Origin: JBDRKE01 sp043814315
Lineage (GTDB): Bacteria > Omnitrophota > Gorgyraeia > Gygaellales > Profunditerraquicolaceae
Reading direction: 5' to 3'
DNA length: 64,000 nucleotides
Assembly: GCA_043814315.1 (NCBI GenBank)
Contig: JBDRKE010000033.1
Location: forward strand, 23,114-87,113
Within the stretch, counting starts at the first letter, position 1. Every line of letters begins with the position of its first letter. The notes beneath the pieces were generated by a model. It made no database searches, was not told the origin of the DNA, and worked only from the letters and a program-made list of their open reading frames with translations. Positions 34,128 to 42,033 of the stretch are shown here, in pieces. The position numbers were made by a program, and so were the translations under genes.

Positions 34128-35057
34128 ATGGAATCTTTATATCAGCGTGACGTATACGGTCAAACCTTAGTCGAGTTAGGCAGACAAAACAAGGATATCG
34201 TTGTTTTGGATGCGGACCTGTCCAGTTCCACCCGTACCGGCTTATTCGCGAAGGAGTTTCCCGGGAGATTTTTTAATTTTGGCGTCGCTGAACAGAACAT
34301 GATGTCCGCCGCTGCCGGGCTAGCCAGCTGCGGTAAGACCGTGTTTCTTTCAACCTTTGCGGTCTTTGCTACCGGCAGGGCCTGGGACCAGGTGAGGAAT
34401 TCCGTGGCTTACAACAGTTTTAACATCAAGATTGTGGCCTCCCATGCCGGCATCACCGTGGGGCCTGACGGCGCCAGCCATCAGGCGCTGGAAGATATAA
34501 CACTGATGCGCGTTATCCCCAACATCAATATTATTGTTCCCTGTGATGCCCCTCAAACCCGCGAGGCGGTAGAGGCGGCAGCGCAGACCCCGGGGCCTTT
34601 TTATATACGCCTTGGAAGGCCTAAGGTCCCTACCATTGAAAATAAAGGGGAATTTAAATTAGGCAAGGCCCAGGTGTTAACCGAAGGAAACGATATAGCG
34701 ATTATTGCCTGCGGTGTTTTGGTTTGCGAGGCATTGGCAGCCGCGAAAAATCTTCTCGGCAAAGGCATAAAGGCGCGCGTGATTAATATCCACACGCTTA
34801 GGCCTCTGGATGCAGCAACGATTATTAAAGCGGCCCAAGAGACACGCGGCATCGTTGTATGCGAGGAGCATACTGTCATCGGAGGTTTAGCCTCAAGCGT
34901 TCAGGAGGTTGTTGCGGAGAATGCGCCGGTGAAAGTCATGTGCCTGGGTATTAAAAACAGATTTGGCCAATCGGGTGAGCCAGCCGAGCTTCTCAAAGTT
35001 TATAACCTGACAAGTTCGGATATAGAAAAGGCTGGTTCAGGCCTGTGTCCAAGTTAA
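34128..35057 (+). CDS. Transketolase, C-terminal subunit
   Basis: A 309-aa partner of the preceding gene. RDVYGQTLVELGRQN, VLDADLSSSTRTG, FNFGVAEQNMMSAAAGLA (conserved Glu for ThDP), PDGASHQALEDITLMR and the C-terminal transketolase_C domain (VLTEGNDIAIIACGVLV) are present. It overlaps ispE by 13 bp. Confidence 0.93.
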   Translation: MESLYQRDVYGQTLVELGRQNKDIVVLDADLSSSTRTGLFAKEFPGRFFNFGVAEQNMMSAAAGLASCGKTVFLSTFAVFATGRAWDQVRNSVAYNSFNIKIVASHAGITVGPDGASHQALEDITLMRVIPNINIIVPCDAPQTREAVEAAAQTPGPFYIRLGRPKVPTIENKGEFKLGKAQVLTEGNDIAIIACGVLVCEALAAAKNLLGKGIKARVINIHTLRPLDAATIIKAAQETRGIVVCEEHTVIGGLASSVQEVVAENAPVKVMCLGIKNRFGQSGEPAELLKVYNLTSSDIEKAGSGLCPS

Positions 35058-35974
35058 TCCTTAAATCCTACGCCAAGTTAAACCTGTTTCTTGAAGTCCT
35101 TCGTAAGCGCCCCGACAATTACCACGATATAAATACCTTATTTGAAAGAATAGACCTCTTTGATATCATAACCTTAAAGCCCCGCCCGGATAAAAAAATA
35201 CAAGTTAGATGCCCCAACCCTCTCGTGCCAAAAGGCCACACGAATCTTTGTTATCGCAGCGCAAAGCTGCTGCAGGATAAATTTAAGAAGGCTAGCGGCG
35301 TGGATATCGCGATAAAAAAACGCATCCCCGTAGGGGCAGGTTTAGGAGGAGGTTCCGGTAATGCCGCCAGCGTATTCCTGGGCTTAAACAGGCTTTGGAA
35401 ACTTAATGCCTCCAGGAATAGGCTTGCGGCCTTGGCCAAAGAGATAGGCTGTGACATCCCTTTTTTTATTCATGAGGTCCCGTTTGCCCTGGGAAGCAGC
35501 CGCGGGGATAGGATAAGGCCTTTGAAGGCATTAAAAAGGGTGAGGCTGTGGCACATCATCGTTGTTCCCGGAATACATGTTTCTACGCCCTTTATTTACA
35601 AGAAATGGGACACGCATTCTACATTAACCCCGCACTTTCAACAATCTTCGCGGGCTAAAAGGGTAGAAAGTGCGGGGTTGACAAAAACGCAAGTTAATGT
35701 TAACATATTGCTTTCAGCCCTAAAGAAAAACGGCTTTCCCGCAGCAGGGAAGTTTTTATGGAACAGCTTAGCGCCGCTTACGCTTCAGCTTTATCCTGAG
35801 GTAAACCGCATCAAGGAGAAGCTGGCTGCGTTAGGTTTAAAATCAATCTTGATGTCCGGAAGCGGCCCGGCAGTATTTGGCGTTGTTTCTTCAAGAAAGG
35901 AGGCCGTATCCCTAGGGTGCGAACTGAGGAAAAGAAATAAATCCTGGAAAGTTTTTGCGGCAAGGACATTTTAA
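35045..35974 (+). CDS. ispE: 4-diphosphocytidyl-2-C-methyl-D-erythritol kinase
   Basis: A 309-aa GHMP kinase of the MEP isoprenoid pathway. SYAKLNLFLEVL, the ATP loop PVGAGLGGGSGNAASVFLGL and LMSGSGPAVFGVV are in place. It starts at GTG 35045 within the transketolase gene. A palindromic segment at 35626-35679 is read in frame as an extra stretch (TLTPHFQQSSRAKRVESAGL) just before the LTKTQVN region, where homologues are shorter. The enzyme is probably still functional because the insertion falls in a variable loop. Confidence 0.92.
   Translation: MSKLILKSYAKLNLFLEVLRKRPDNYHDINTLFERIDLFDIITLKPRPDKKIQVRCPNPLVPKGHTNLCYRSAKLLQDKFKKASGVDIAIKKRIPVGAGLGGGSGNAASVFLGLNRLWKLNASRNRLAALAKEIGCDIPFFIHEVPFALGSSRGDRIRPLKALKRVRLWHIIVVPGIHVSTPFIYKKWDTHSTLTPHFQQSSRAKRVESAGLTKTQVNVNILLSALKKNGFPAAGKFLWNSLAPLTLQLYPEVNRIKEKLAALGLKSILMSGSGPAVFGVVSSRKEAVSLGCELRKRNKSWKVFAARTF
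35626..35679 (+). repeat. Palindromic element inside ispE
   Basis: Perfect 14-bp arms AACCCCGCACTTTC (35626-35639) and its complement (35666-35679) enclose a 26-nt loop. It is translated in frame, like Rickettsia palindromic elements. Confidence 0.75.
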
Positions 35975-36022
35975 GGAAAGACAGCAGGCCTGTTCCTTTC
36001 GGCAGGCCGGGGGAGAAGACCG

Positions 36023-36433
36023 ATGGAAATCACGGAAGTCAGGGTCGTTTTAAAAGATTCACCGGATAAGAAATTAAAAGCATATGCCACTGTCACTTTT
36101 GATAACGCATTTGTGGTCAGAAACGTAAAAGTCATAGAAGGCACAAGCGGCTTATTTATTGCCATGCCTTCCAGAAAGATAAAGCAGCCCTGCCCGAAAT
36201 GCGGATTTAAAAACGAGCTGCGCAGCAAATACTGCAATCAGTGCGCAGCGCAATTGCCTTTAGTGTCTCGGCCCACGACCCAGGATACGGCGGCAGGAGC
36301 CCAATTGGAGCATAAGGACATCGCCCATCCCATCACGCAATCTTTTAGAGAATACTTGCAGAAAAGGGTCTTGGAGGCGTACGAGCAGGAGAAGGCAAAG
36401 GGCCCCTCAAGTTCGAGTTCATTTATAGCGTAG
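36023..36433 (+). CDS. spoVG: SpoVG-family protein with inserted zinc ribbon
   Basis: A 136-aa protein. MEITEVRVVLKDSPDKKLKAY, FVVRNVKVIEGTSGLFIAMP and HKDIAHPITQSFREYLQKRV are SpoVG landmarks. Between MPSRK and DIAHPI, where SpoVG normally has a short loop, about 45 residues are inserted with CPKCGF...KYCNQC, a zinc ribbon. SpoVG binds nucleic acid and affects division and gene expression; the ribbon may change its binding. The position between ispE and glmU-prs matches gene order in Firmicutes and others. Confidence 0.9.
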   Translation: MEITEVRVVLKDSPDKKLKAYATVTFDNAFVVRNVKVIEGTSGLFIAMPSRKIKQPCPKCGFKNELRSKYCNQCAAQLPLVSRPTTQDTAAGAQLEHKDIAHPITQSFREYLQKRVLEAYEQEKAKGPSSSSSFIA

Positions 36434-36461
36434 GGATAATCGGCAAGCTCAAGCCTAAATC

Positions 36462-36532
36462 TGCCCGGTAGTGTAATGGTAGCACTTCAGAATTTGGGTC
36501 TGACTGTTGAGGTTCGAGTCCTCACCGGGCAA
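36462..36532 (+). tRNA. tRNA-Gln (TTG)
   Basis: Acceptor TGCCCGG/CCGGGCA, anticodon stem TCAGA/TCTGA with loop ATTTGGG (anticodon TTG), T arm GAGGTTCGAGTCCTC. CCA is not encoded. Confidence 0.93.
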
Positions 36533-36583
36533 TGTTTCACCCCCCACACGTTCCAGTTCTATAATGCAAGTCTATGATACTTT

Positions 36584-37840
36584 ATGATAAAAAATAATCT
36601 AGCTGTTATAATCTTGGCCGCAGGTAAAAGCACGCGGATGAAATCAGAGACCCCTAAGGTGCTGCATCCTATTTGCGGCAGGCCGATGATCGGGTTCGTA
36701 CTGGATTTGGTGCGCGAACTCAAGATAAGGCCCGTTATTGTGGTTTTGGGCCATAAACATAAGGAAGTCGGGAAGCACCTGCCTGACGGAATAAAGATAG
36801 CTGTTCAAAAAAAACTCTTGGGCACGGCTGACGCCGTCAGGACAGCCTTGCCGCACCTTAAGAATTTTAAAGGCAGCGTGCTTGTGCTTTACGCCGATAA
36901 CCCGCTGCTTAAGAAAGAGACGATCTCTAAACTCTTAAGGCACCATACGGAAAATAAACTGGACGCTACGCTTTTGACCGCGCATCTGGAGAAGCCCTTC
37001 GGTTACGGCAGGGTCCTACGGGACAAATATGCCAGCGTGTCGGGCATCGTGGAAGAAAAGGATGCCGATGTCGTTCAGAAAGACATCCGGGAGATCAATA
37101 CAGGCATTATGTGTTTTAAACAGAAGAGCCTTGCGGATGCCTTAAAGCACGTAACGCGCAACAATCTCAAGAAAGAATATTATCTTACGGATATCATAGG
37201 CCTACTTTATAAAAAGGGCCTGTTAGTGGATGCGTTGAAGTTGCAAGATGTTCAGGAGGCGCTGGGGATCAATTCCCGTTCTGAGCTGGCCTGTGCCAAC
37301 GCGATTATGCAAAAGCGCCTTAACGAGGAATTCATGCAAAAAGGCGTTACGATCCTGGACCCGGCTTCTACCTCCATTAGTTATGGCACAAAAATAGGCA
37401 GGGATACCGCGATTTATCCCTTTACAGTTATCGAAAGGAATGTTAAAATTGGAAGCCGTTGCAGAGTTGGCCCCTTTGCCCATTTGCGGCCGGGCACCGA
37501 GCTTAAAGACGACGTCGGAGTAGGCAATTTTATAGAGATTGTCCGCTCTAAAATCTCTTTCAAATCAAAAGCAAAACATTTTGGATATATCGGAGATGCG
37601 GATATAGGCCGTTTCGTCAATATCGGCGCCGGGACCGTAACCGCTAATTATGACGGGAAGTCAAAGAACAAAACCATCATCAAGGACCATGCCTTTATCG
37701 GTTCGGATACCGTGATCGTGGCACCTGTCAAAATAGGAAAAAGAGCGGCCACGGGAGCAGGCAGCGTCGTGGTCAAGCGCAGAAACGTTGCGAATGGGGC
37801 CGTCGTGGCCGGCGTCCCGGCCAGGCCTTTGAAAAAATAA
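36584..37840 (+). CDS. glmU: Bifunctional UDP-GlcNAc pyrophosphorylase / GlcN-1-P acetyltransferase
   Basis: A 418-aa enzyme for UDP-GlcNAc, precursor of peptidoglycan and lipid A. The uridylyltransferase half has VIILAAGKSTRMKSETPKVL, GTADAVRTAL and VLYADNPLL. The left-handed beta-helix half has GPFAHLRPGTELKDDVGVGN, KHFGYIGDADIG and GAGTVTANYDGKSKN. It is about 30 residues shorter than E. coli GlmU, mostly at the C terminus. TATGAT lies 5 nt before the ATG, so the mRNA may be leaderless. Confidence 0.94.
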   Translation: MIKNNLAVIILAAGKSTRMKSETPKVLHPICGRPMIGFVLDLVRELKIRPVIVVLGHKHKEVGKHLPDGIKIAVQKKLLGTADAVRTALPHLKNFKGSVLVLYADNPLLKKETISKLLRHHTENKLDATLLTAHLEKPFGYGRVLRDKYASVSGIVEEKDADVVQKDIREINTGIMCFKQKSLADALKHVTRNNLKKEYYLTDIIGLLYKKGLLVDALKLQDVQEALGINSRSELACANAIMQKRLNEEFMQKGVTILDPASTSISYGTKIGRDTAIYPFTVIERNVKIGSRCRVGPFAHLRPGTELKDDVGVGNFIEIVRSKISFKSKAKHFGYIGDADIGRFVNIGAGTVTANYDGKSKNKTIIKDHAFIGSDTVIVAPVKIGKRAATGAGSVVVKRRNVANGAVVAGVPARPLKK

Positions 37841-37888
37841 AGGTTGAGTTTATAGTTTACTGTAAACTTACGAGCGAAGCGAGGAGAA

Positions 37889-38827
37889 ATGGACAAATTA
37901 GCTGTTTTAAGCGGCAACGCAAATCCGAAATTAGCCCAAGACATCTGCAAATATCTTAAAACCCGGTTATCCGATTGCATGGTAAACAGGTTTAGCGAAG
38001 GGGAGGTGCGTGTTAAGATTAATGAGAATGTCCGCGGCAAAGACGTGTTCGTCGTCCAACCCACCTGCCCTGCGCCTAACGATAATTTAATGGAACTGTT
38101 GATTATGATCGACGCTTTAAAAAGGGCGTCGGCCCAGCGCATCACGGCGGTGATTCCCTATTTTGGTTATGCCCGCCAGGATCGCAAGGACCAGCCGCGC
38201 GTCCCCATTACCGCCAAATTGGTGGCCAATCTTTTGACGGTTGCCGGAGCCAATCGCATTTTAACCATGGACCTGCATGCCGGCCAAATCCAGGGTTTTT
38301 TTGATATCCCGGTAGACCATCTTTTTGCCGTCAACGTATTTATAGATTGCCTTGAGAAATTAAAGAATAAAAATATTGTCGTCGTTTCTCCGGATGTAGG
38401 CAGTATCAAGATGGCCAGGGCTTATGCAAAAAGAATGATGGGCAGCCTCGCCATCATTGACAAGAGGCGGATTTCACCTGAAAAAGCCGAGGTGGTGCAT
38501 ATTCTGGGTGAAGTGGAGGGCAAAGACTGCTTAATCGTGGATGACTTAATCGCCACGGGAGGTTCCGTTATTGAGGCTGCCGAGACCCTCAAGAAGGCCA
38601 AGGCGGAAAATGTCTGGGCGGCTATTACCCACGGCGTCTTATCAGGGCCGGCGATAGAGCGCATAGATAAATGTAAGGCCTTAACGACATTATTCATCAG
38701 CGACACCATTCCTTTGATGGGTGTGATGAAGCACCCCAAGATTAAGGTCTTATCGGTGGCAAGCCTCTTAGGTGAAGCCATTAAAAGGATACATAACGAA
38801 GAGTCGGTGAGTTGTTTGTTTGATTAA
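37889..38827 (+). CDS. prs: Ribose-phosphate pyrophosphokinase
   Basis: A 312-aa PRPP synthase. NRFSEGEVRVKINENVRGKD, the ATP loop YFGYARQDRKDQPR, TMDLHAGQIQGFF and the PRPP motif CLIVDDLIATGGSVIEAA are clear. Ribose 5-phosphate from transketolase upstream is its substrate. The leader shares CGAGCGAAGCGAGG with the rplI leader. Confidence 0.95.
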   Translation: MDKLAVLSGNANPKLAQDICKYLKTRLSDCMVNRFSEGEVRVKINENVRGKDVFVVQPTCPAPNDNLMELLIMIDALKRASAQRITAVIPYFGYARQDRKDQPRVPITAKLVANLLTVAGANRILTMDLHAGQIQGFFDIPVDHLFAVNVFIDCLEKLKNKNIVVVSPDVGSIKMARAYAKRMMGSLAIIDKRRISPEKAEVVHILGEVEGKDCLIVDDLIATGGSVIEAAETLKKAKAENVWAAITHGVLSGPAIERIDKCKALTTLFISDTIPLMGVMKHPKIKVLSVASLLGEAIKRIHNEESVSCLFD

Positions 38828-38930
38828 TGTAGCACAGATTAGCACAGATGAAAAGCGCACAAGATGAACACAGATAAAATCTGTGATTATCTGTTTCATT
38901 CAATCTGCGAGCATCTGTGTTCTAAGGAGC
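38828..38930. repeat. AGCACAGAT / ATCTGTG quasi-palindrome
   Basis: Words AGCACAGAT and GAACACAGATAAAA on the left are complemented by TTATCTGTTTC and GCATCTGTGTTC on the right. It fills the prs-rplY gap. Confidence 0.65.
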
Positions 38931-38940
38931 GATAGAGACG

Positions 38941-39633
38941 ATGGAAGAAATATTTTTGGATGTAGAACTCAGGCAGGATGGTGGAAGGGCAAAGGTTAAA
39001 GATTTAAGAGGCCATGGGTTTGTCCCGGCGGTTGTCTATGCCGAAGGCAAAGAATCCATTCCTGTTAAGGTCTCTCATAGCGCACTAATAAAACTGATTC
39101 ATCAGCATAGAATCGAGGGCGTATTGATCAATGTTAAGGTCAAAGACGATAAAAAGGATAGCGTCCGGTCGTGCGTGATAAAAGAAATTCAGTATGAGCC
39201 GGTTCACGGCGAGATTCTCCATGTTGACTTTAATGAGATTTCCCTGACGAAGGCCATCAAGGTTAACGTGCCTATCGCAGTCAAAGGCGAGTCGATTGGC
39301 GTAAAGCAGGAGGGGGGATCTCTGGAGCATATACTTTGGGAAGTCGAGGTGGAGTGTTTACCCACCCAGATTCCCAAGGATATCCAGGTGGATGTGAGCC
39401 TGTTGAAGCTTGGGGATTCCATCCACGTAAAAGATTTAAATATTCCTTCCGGCATCAAAATCTTAAATGACCCCACCGCCATTGTGCTTTCTGTGGCGGC
39501 TCCCATGAAAGAAGAAGTGGCAGCACCCGTTGAGGGAGAGGAGACGCAGGAACCGGAGGTCATAAAAGAAAAGAAAGAAGCCCCCGCTGCTGAGGGCGAA
39601 GAGGCTGAAGAAAAAGAAAAGAAGGAGAAATAA
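38941..39633 (+). CDS. rplY: Ribosomal protein bL25 (CTC form)
   Basis: A 230-aa protein. The N-terminal L25 domain binds 5S rRNA (GHGFVPAVVYAEGKESIPVKV, VHGEILHVDFNEIS), and a TL5/CTC C-terminal beta domain follows (VEVECLPTQIPKDIQVDVS). A charged Glu/Lys tail after residue 190 is low-complexity. GGAGCGATAGAGACG precedes the ATG. Confidence 0.94.
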   Translation: MEEIFLDVELRQDGGRAKVKDLRGHGFVPAVVYAEGKESIPVKVSHSALIKLIHQHRIEGVLINVKVKDDKKDSVRSCVIKEIQYEPVHGEILHVDFNEISLTKAIKVNVPIAVKGESIGVKQEGGSLEHILWEVEVECLPTQIPKDIQVDVSLLKLGDSIHVKDLNIPSGIKILNDPTAIVLSVAAPMKEEVAAPVEGEETQEPEVIKEKKEAPAAEGEEAEEKEKKEK

Positions 39634-39639
39634 AGCAAG

Positions 39640-39770
39640 TAAAATTCAAATGACAAAGCACAAAATTCAAAATAAGCCCCCATTTCCAAATCCCAAACTT
39701 ACTTTTTGGATTTGGGATTTTGGATTTGTTTTGGATTTTGGATTTTGACATTTGGATTTAGTAAAGTCTG
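39640..39770. repeat. CAAATCC / GGATTTG quasi-palindrome
   Basis: TTCCAAATCCCAAAC on the left faces repeated GGATTTGGGATTTTGGATTT on the right. Same style as 22868-23037. Confidence 0.7.
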
Positions 39771-39773
39771 TAC

Positions 39774-40352
39774 ATGAAATTAATCGTGGGTTTGGGTAAC
39801 CCCGGAGATATTTACGCTCAGTCAAGACATAACATCGGCTTTTCTGTAGTCAAGGCCTTAGCAAAAAACCATAAAGGGGTTTTTAAAAAAGAGCGCAACA
39901 TTCAGGGCTTAGCCGCCAGGGTTCGTATCCGCGCTCAACGGGTTATCCTGGCTATGCCTTTGACCTTTATGAATTTATCGGGACGTTGCGTCGTCCAGCT
40001 GATTAGGAAACACAAGTTAGATTTAGAAGATTTGCTGGTCGTCTGCGATGACCTGGATTTAGAGATGGGAAGGTTAAAATTAAGGGCCCGTGGCTCATCG
40101 GGCGGCCACAGGGGGCTTGAGTCGATTGCCGCTCATTTAGAAAGTCAGGAGTTTGCGCGGCTGCGTGTCGGTATCGGAAGGCCTTTACCGGGCCTGGATG
40201 CCGCAGAATTTGTCTTATCCTGTTTCACCAGGGAGGAAGCAAGGCGGGTGAAGCAGGCGGTGGATAAGGCCTGTGCGTGTTGCGTCTCCTGGCCGAGCGC
40301 GGGGGTAACAAAGACGATGAATATTTTTAATAAGAGGAGTGAAAAAGAATGA
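39774..40352 (+). CDS. pth: Peptidyl-tRNA hydrolase
   Basis: A 192-aa enzyme releasing peptides from stalled peptidyl-tRNA. GLGNPGDIYAQSRHNIGF (catalytic His in RHN), PLTFMNLSG, VVCDDLDLEMGRLKLRARGS and GGHRGLESI match. It overlaps rpsF by 4 bp (ATGA). Confidence 0.95.
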   Translation: MKLIVGLGNPGDIYAQSRHNIGFSVVKALAKNHKGVFKKERNIQGLAARVRIRAQRVILAMPLTFMNLSGRCVVQLIRKHKLDLEDLLVVCDDLDLEMGRLKLRARGSSGGHRGLESIAAHLESQEFARLRVGIGRPLPGLDAAEFVLSCFTREEARRVKQAVDKACACCVSWPSAGVTKTMNIFNKRSEKE

Positions 40353-40636
40353 ATAAATATGAAGCTATGTTAATCTTCAAACCGGATTTATCCGACGAGG
40401 AAAAAAAGACTCTATTCCAGCAGATTCATGACGCCGTCACAAAGAATAAAGGGGAAGTTTACGACGGTTCCATATGGGCGGAGAAAAGAAAACTGCATTT
40501 TCCTCTTAAAAAGCATCGGGAGGGTTCTTATTATCTAATGAATTTTAATCTCGACCCTCTCTCGATTGGGCTCGTCCATCAGGCGTATAAGTTGAATGAG
40601 AATATATTAAGAGTCCTCATTACGAAGGCAGAATAA
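40349..40636 (+). CDS. rpsF: Ribosomal protein bS6
   Basis: A 95-aa S6 with MNKYEAMLIFKPDLS, WAEKRKLHFPLKKHREGSYY and LNENILRVLI. First of the conserved rpsF-ssb-rpsR-rplI cluster; AGGAG lies inside the pth end. Confidence 0.95.
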   Translation: MNKYEAMLIFKPDLSDEEKKTLFQQIHDAVTKNKGEVYDGSIWAEKRKLHFPLKKHREGSYYLMNFNLDPLSIGLVHQAYKLNENILRVLITKAE

Positions 40637-40639
40637 TGT

Positions 40640-40800
40640 TAAATCCCAAATCACAAATACCAATATACAAACAAATCATAAAACCCTGCCTGCCGGCAGG
40701 CAGGCAAAACCATAATACACAATGTTTTTTATGATTTGAATATTTGGTATTGTGGTTTGTTTGTGATTTGTGGTTTGTGATTTGGAATTTAAAAGTGTTG
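40640..40800. repeat. Quasi-palindrome with GCCTGCCTGCCGGCAGGCAGGC core
   Basis: AAATCACAAATACC words on the left face GTGGTTTGTTTGTGATTTG on the right. A GC-rich palindrome (CCTGCCGGCAGG and flanks) lies in the loop near 40686-40707. Confidence 0.65.
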
Positions 40801-40824
40801 TTTAGTTAAGCGAAGGAGCGAAGG

Positions 40825-41268
40825 ATGGCTAATCTGAATAAAGTATTTCTTATAGGGAATCTGACGAAGGATCCCGAATTGCGCTATACGCCGCAGGGGA
40901 CAGCCGTGGCGAATCTGCGCCTGGCGGTCAATAGAAGGTTCCGGAATAAAAATCAGGAATTAAAAGAAGAAGTCTGTTTTATAACCGTCGTGGTGTGGAG
41001 CCGGCAGGCTGAAACGTGCAACCAGTATTTACATAAAGGCAGTGCCTGTTTCATCGAAGGCAGGCTTCAGTCCCGCAGCTGGGAAGATAACGCCGGACAG
41101 AAACGCAACGTTATCGAAGTCCAGGCCGAGCGCGTGCAATTTCTGGGGAAAGGCCCTGGCAAGGAGGGCACAGAGGAATCCAAGGGAGAATCTCTAGAGG
41201 GTCCGGAAGTTCCATCGACGGAAACAGCATGGTTAGGGGAAAGCGAGGAAGATGCCAATGAAAGTTAA
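40825..41268 (+). CDS. ssb: Single-stranded DNA-binding protein
   Basis: A 147-aa OB-fold protein: LNKVFLIGNLTKDPELRYTP, VANLRLAVNRRF, FITVVVWSRQAETC. The acidic tail ends GESEEDANES rather than the usual DDDIPF-type hook. It overlaps rpsR. Confidence 0.94.
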   Translation: MANLNKVFLIGNLTKDPELRYTPQGTAVANLRLAVNRRFRNKNQELKEEVCFITVVVWSRQAETCNQYLHKGSACFIEGRLQSRSWEDNAGQKRNVIEVQAERVQFLGKGPGKEGTEESKGESLEGPEVPSTETAWLGESEEDANES

Positions 41269-41530
41269 GACGAGGACATTTACGAAGACCAGAAAAGACA
41301 AGAAAAAACGCGATTTCGGCTTAGCTTCCAGAAAGAAATTTTGCCGATTCTGTGTGGATAGAGTCAAGGCCATCGATTATAAAGATATGAAGAGGCTGGA
41401 GACTTTTATTACAGAGAGAGGCAAGATTCTCGCCAGCCGCGTTTCCGGAAATTGCGCCAAGCATCAACGATGGATTGCCGAGGCCATCAAGAAGGCGCGG
41501 TTTATGTCGTTTTTGCCTTATATACGCTAA
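41258..41530 (+). CDS. rpsR: Ribosomal protein bS18
   Basis: A 90-aa S18: CRFCVDRVKAIDYKDMKRLETFI, ERGKILASRVSGNCAKHQR. The CxxC with a later Cys may bind zinc. ATG 41258 is preferred over 41252 because AGGAAG lies at proper spacing from it. Confidence 0.93.
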   Translation: MKVKTRTFTKTRKDKKKRDFGLASRKKFCRFCVDRVKAIDYKDMKRLETFITERGKILASRVSGNCAKHQRWIAEAIKKARFMSFLPYIR

Positions 41531-41562
41531 AACTGTACACTTGCGAGCGAAGCGAGGGAAAA

Positions 41563-42006
41563 ATGGATGTTATCCTTAAACAAGATGTGGATAAGTTGGG
41601 AAAGGCAGGCTCCATCGTTAAGGTCAAAGACGGTTTTGGGAGGAATTTCCTTATACCGAATGGCCTGGCATTATCTGTGACCTCCAGCAATCTGAAAAAA
41701 CTGGAACAGGAAAAACAGAGAAAGATTGCGCAATCGGAGAAAATCAAACAGGAGGCCCTTGAACTTAAAGCAAGACTCGACGGGTTCTCTTTAACTATAC
41801 CCGCTCTGGCCCAGGAGGAAGACAGGCTCTACGGAAGCATAGCAAACCAGGATGTGACGCAAGCCCTGGAAGAAGAAGGGTTCACTATTGACAAGAATGC
41901 CATTGTTTTGGAACAAACAATAAAATCTCTGGGCATTTACGAGATTCCTGTCAAGCTTCATCCTGAAGTAACCGCTACGATAAAAGTGTGGATTGTAAAG
42001 AAATAA
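41563..42006 (+). CDS. rplI: Ribosomal protein bL9
   Basis: A 147-aa L9 with both lobes: MDVILKQDVDKLGKAGSIVKVKD and the C-terminal RLYGSIANQDVTQAL. The ATG at 41563 is decided by homology and by GAGGG upstream. Its leader shares a 30-bp block with that of prs. Confidence 0.94.
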   Translation: MDVILKQDVDKLGKAGSIVKVKDGFGRNFLIPNGLALSVTSSNLKKLEQEKQRKIAQSEKIKQEALELKARLDGFSLTIPALAQEEDRLYGSIANQDVTQALEEEGFTIDKNAIVLEQTIKSLGIYEIPVKLHPEVTATIKVWIVKK

Positions 42007-42033
42007 GCGAGGACATAAGTTAAGTGTTCATAA

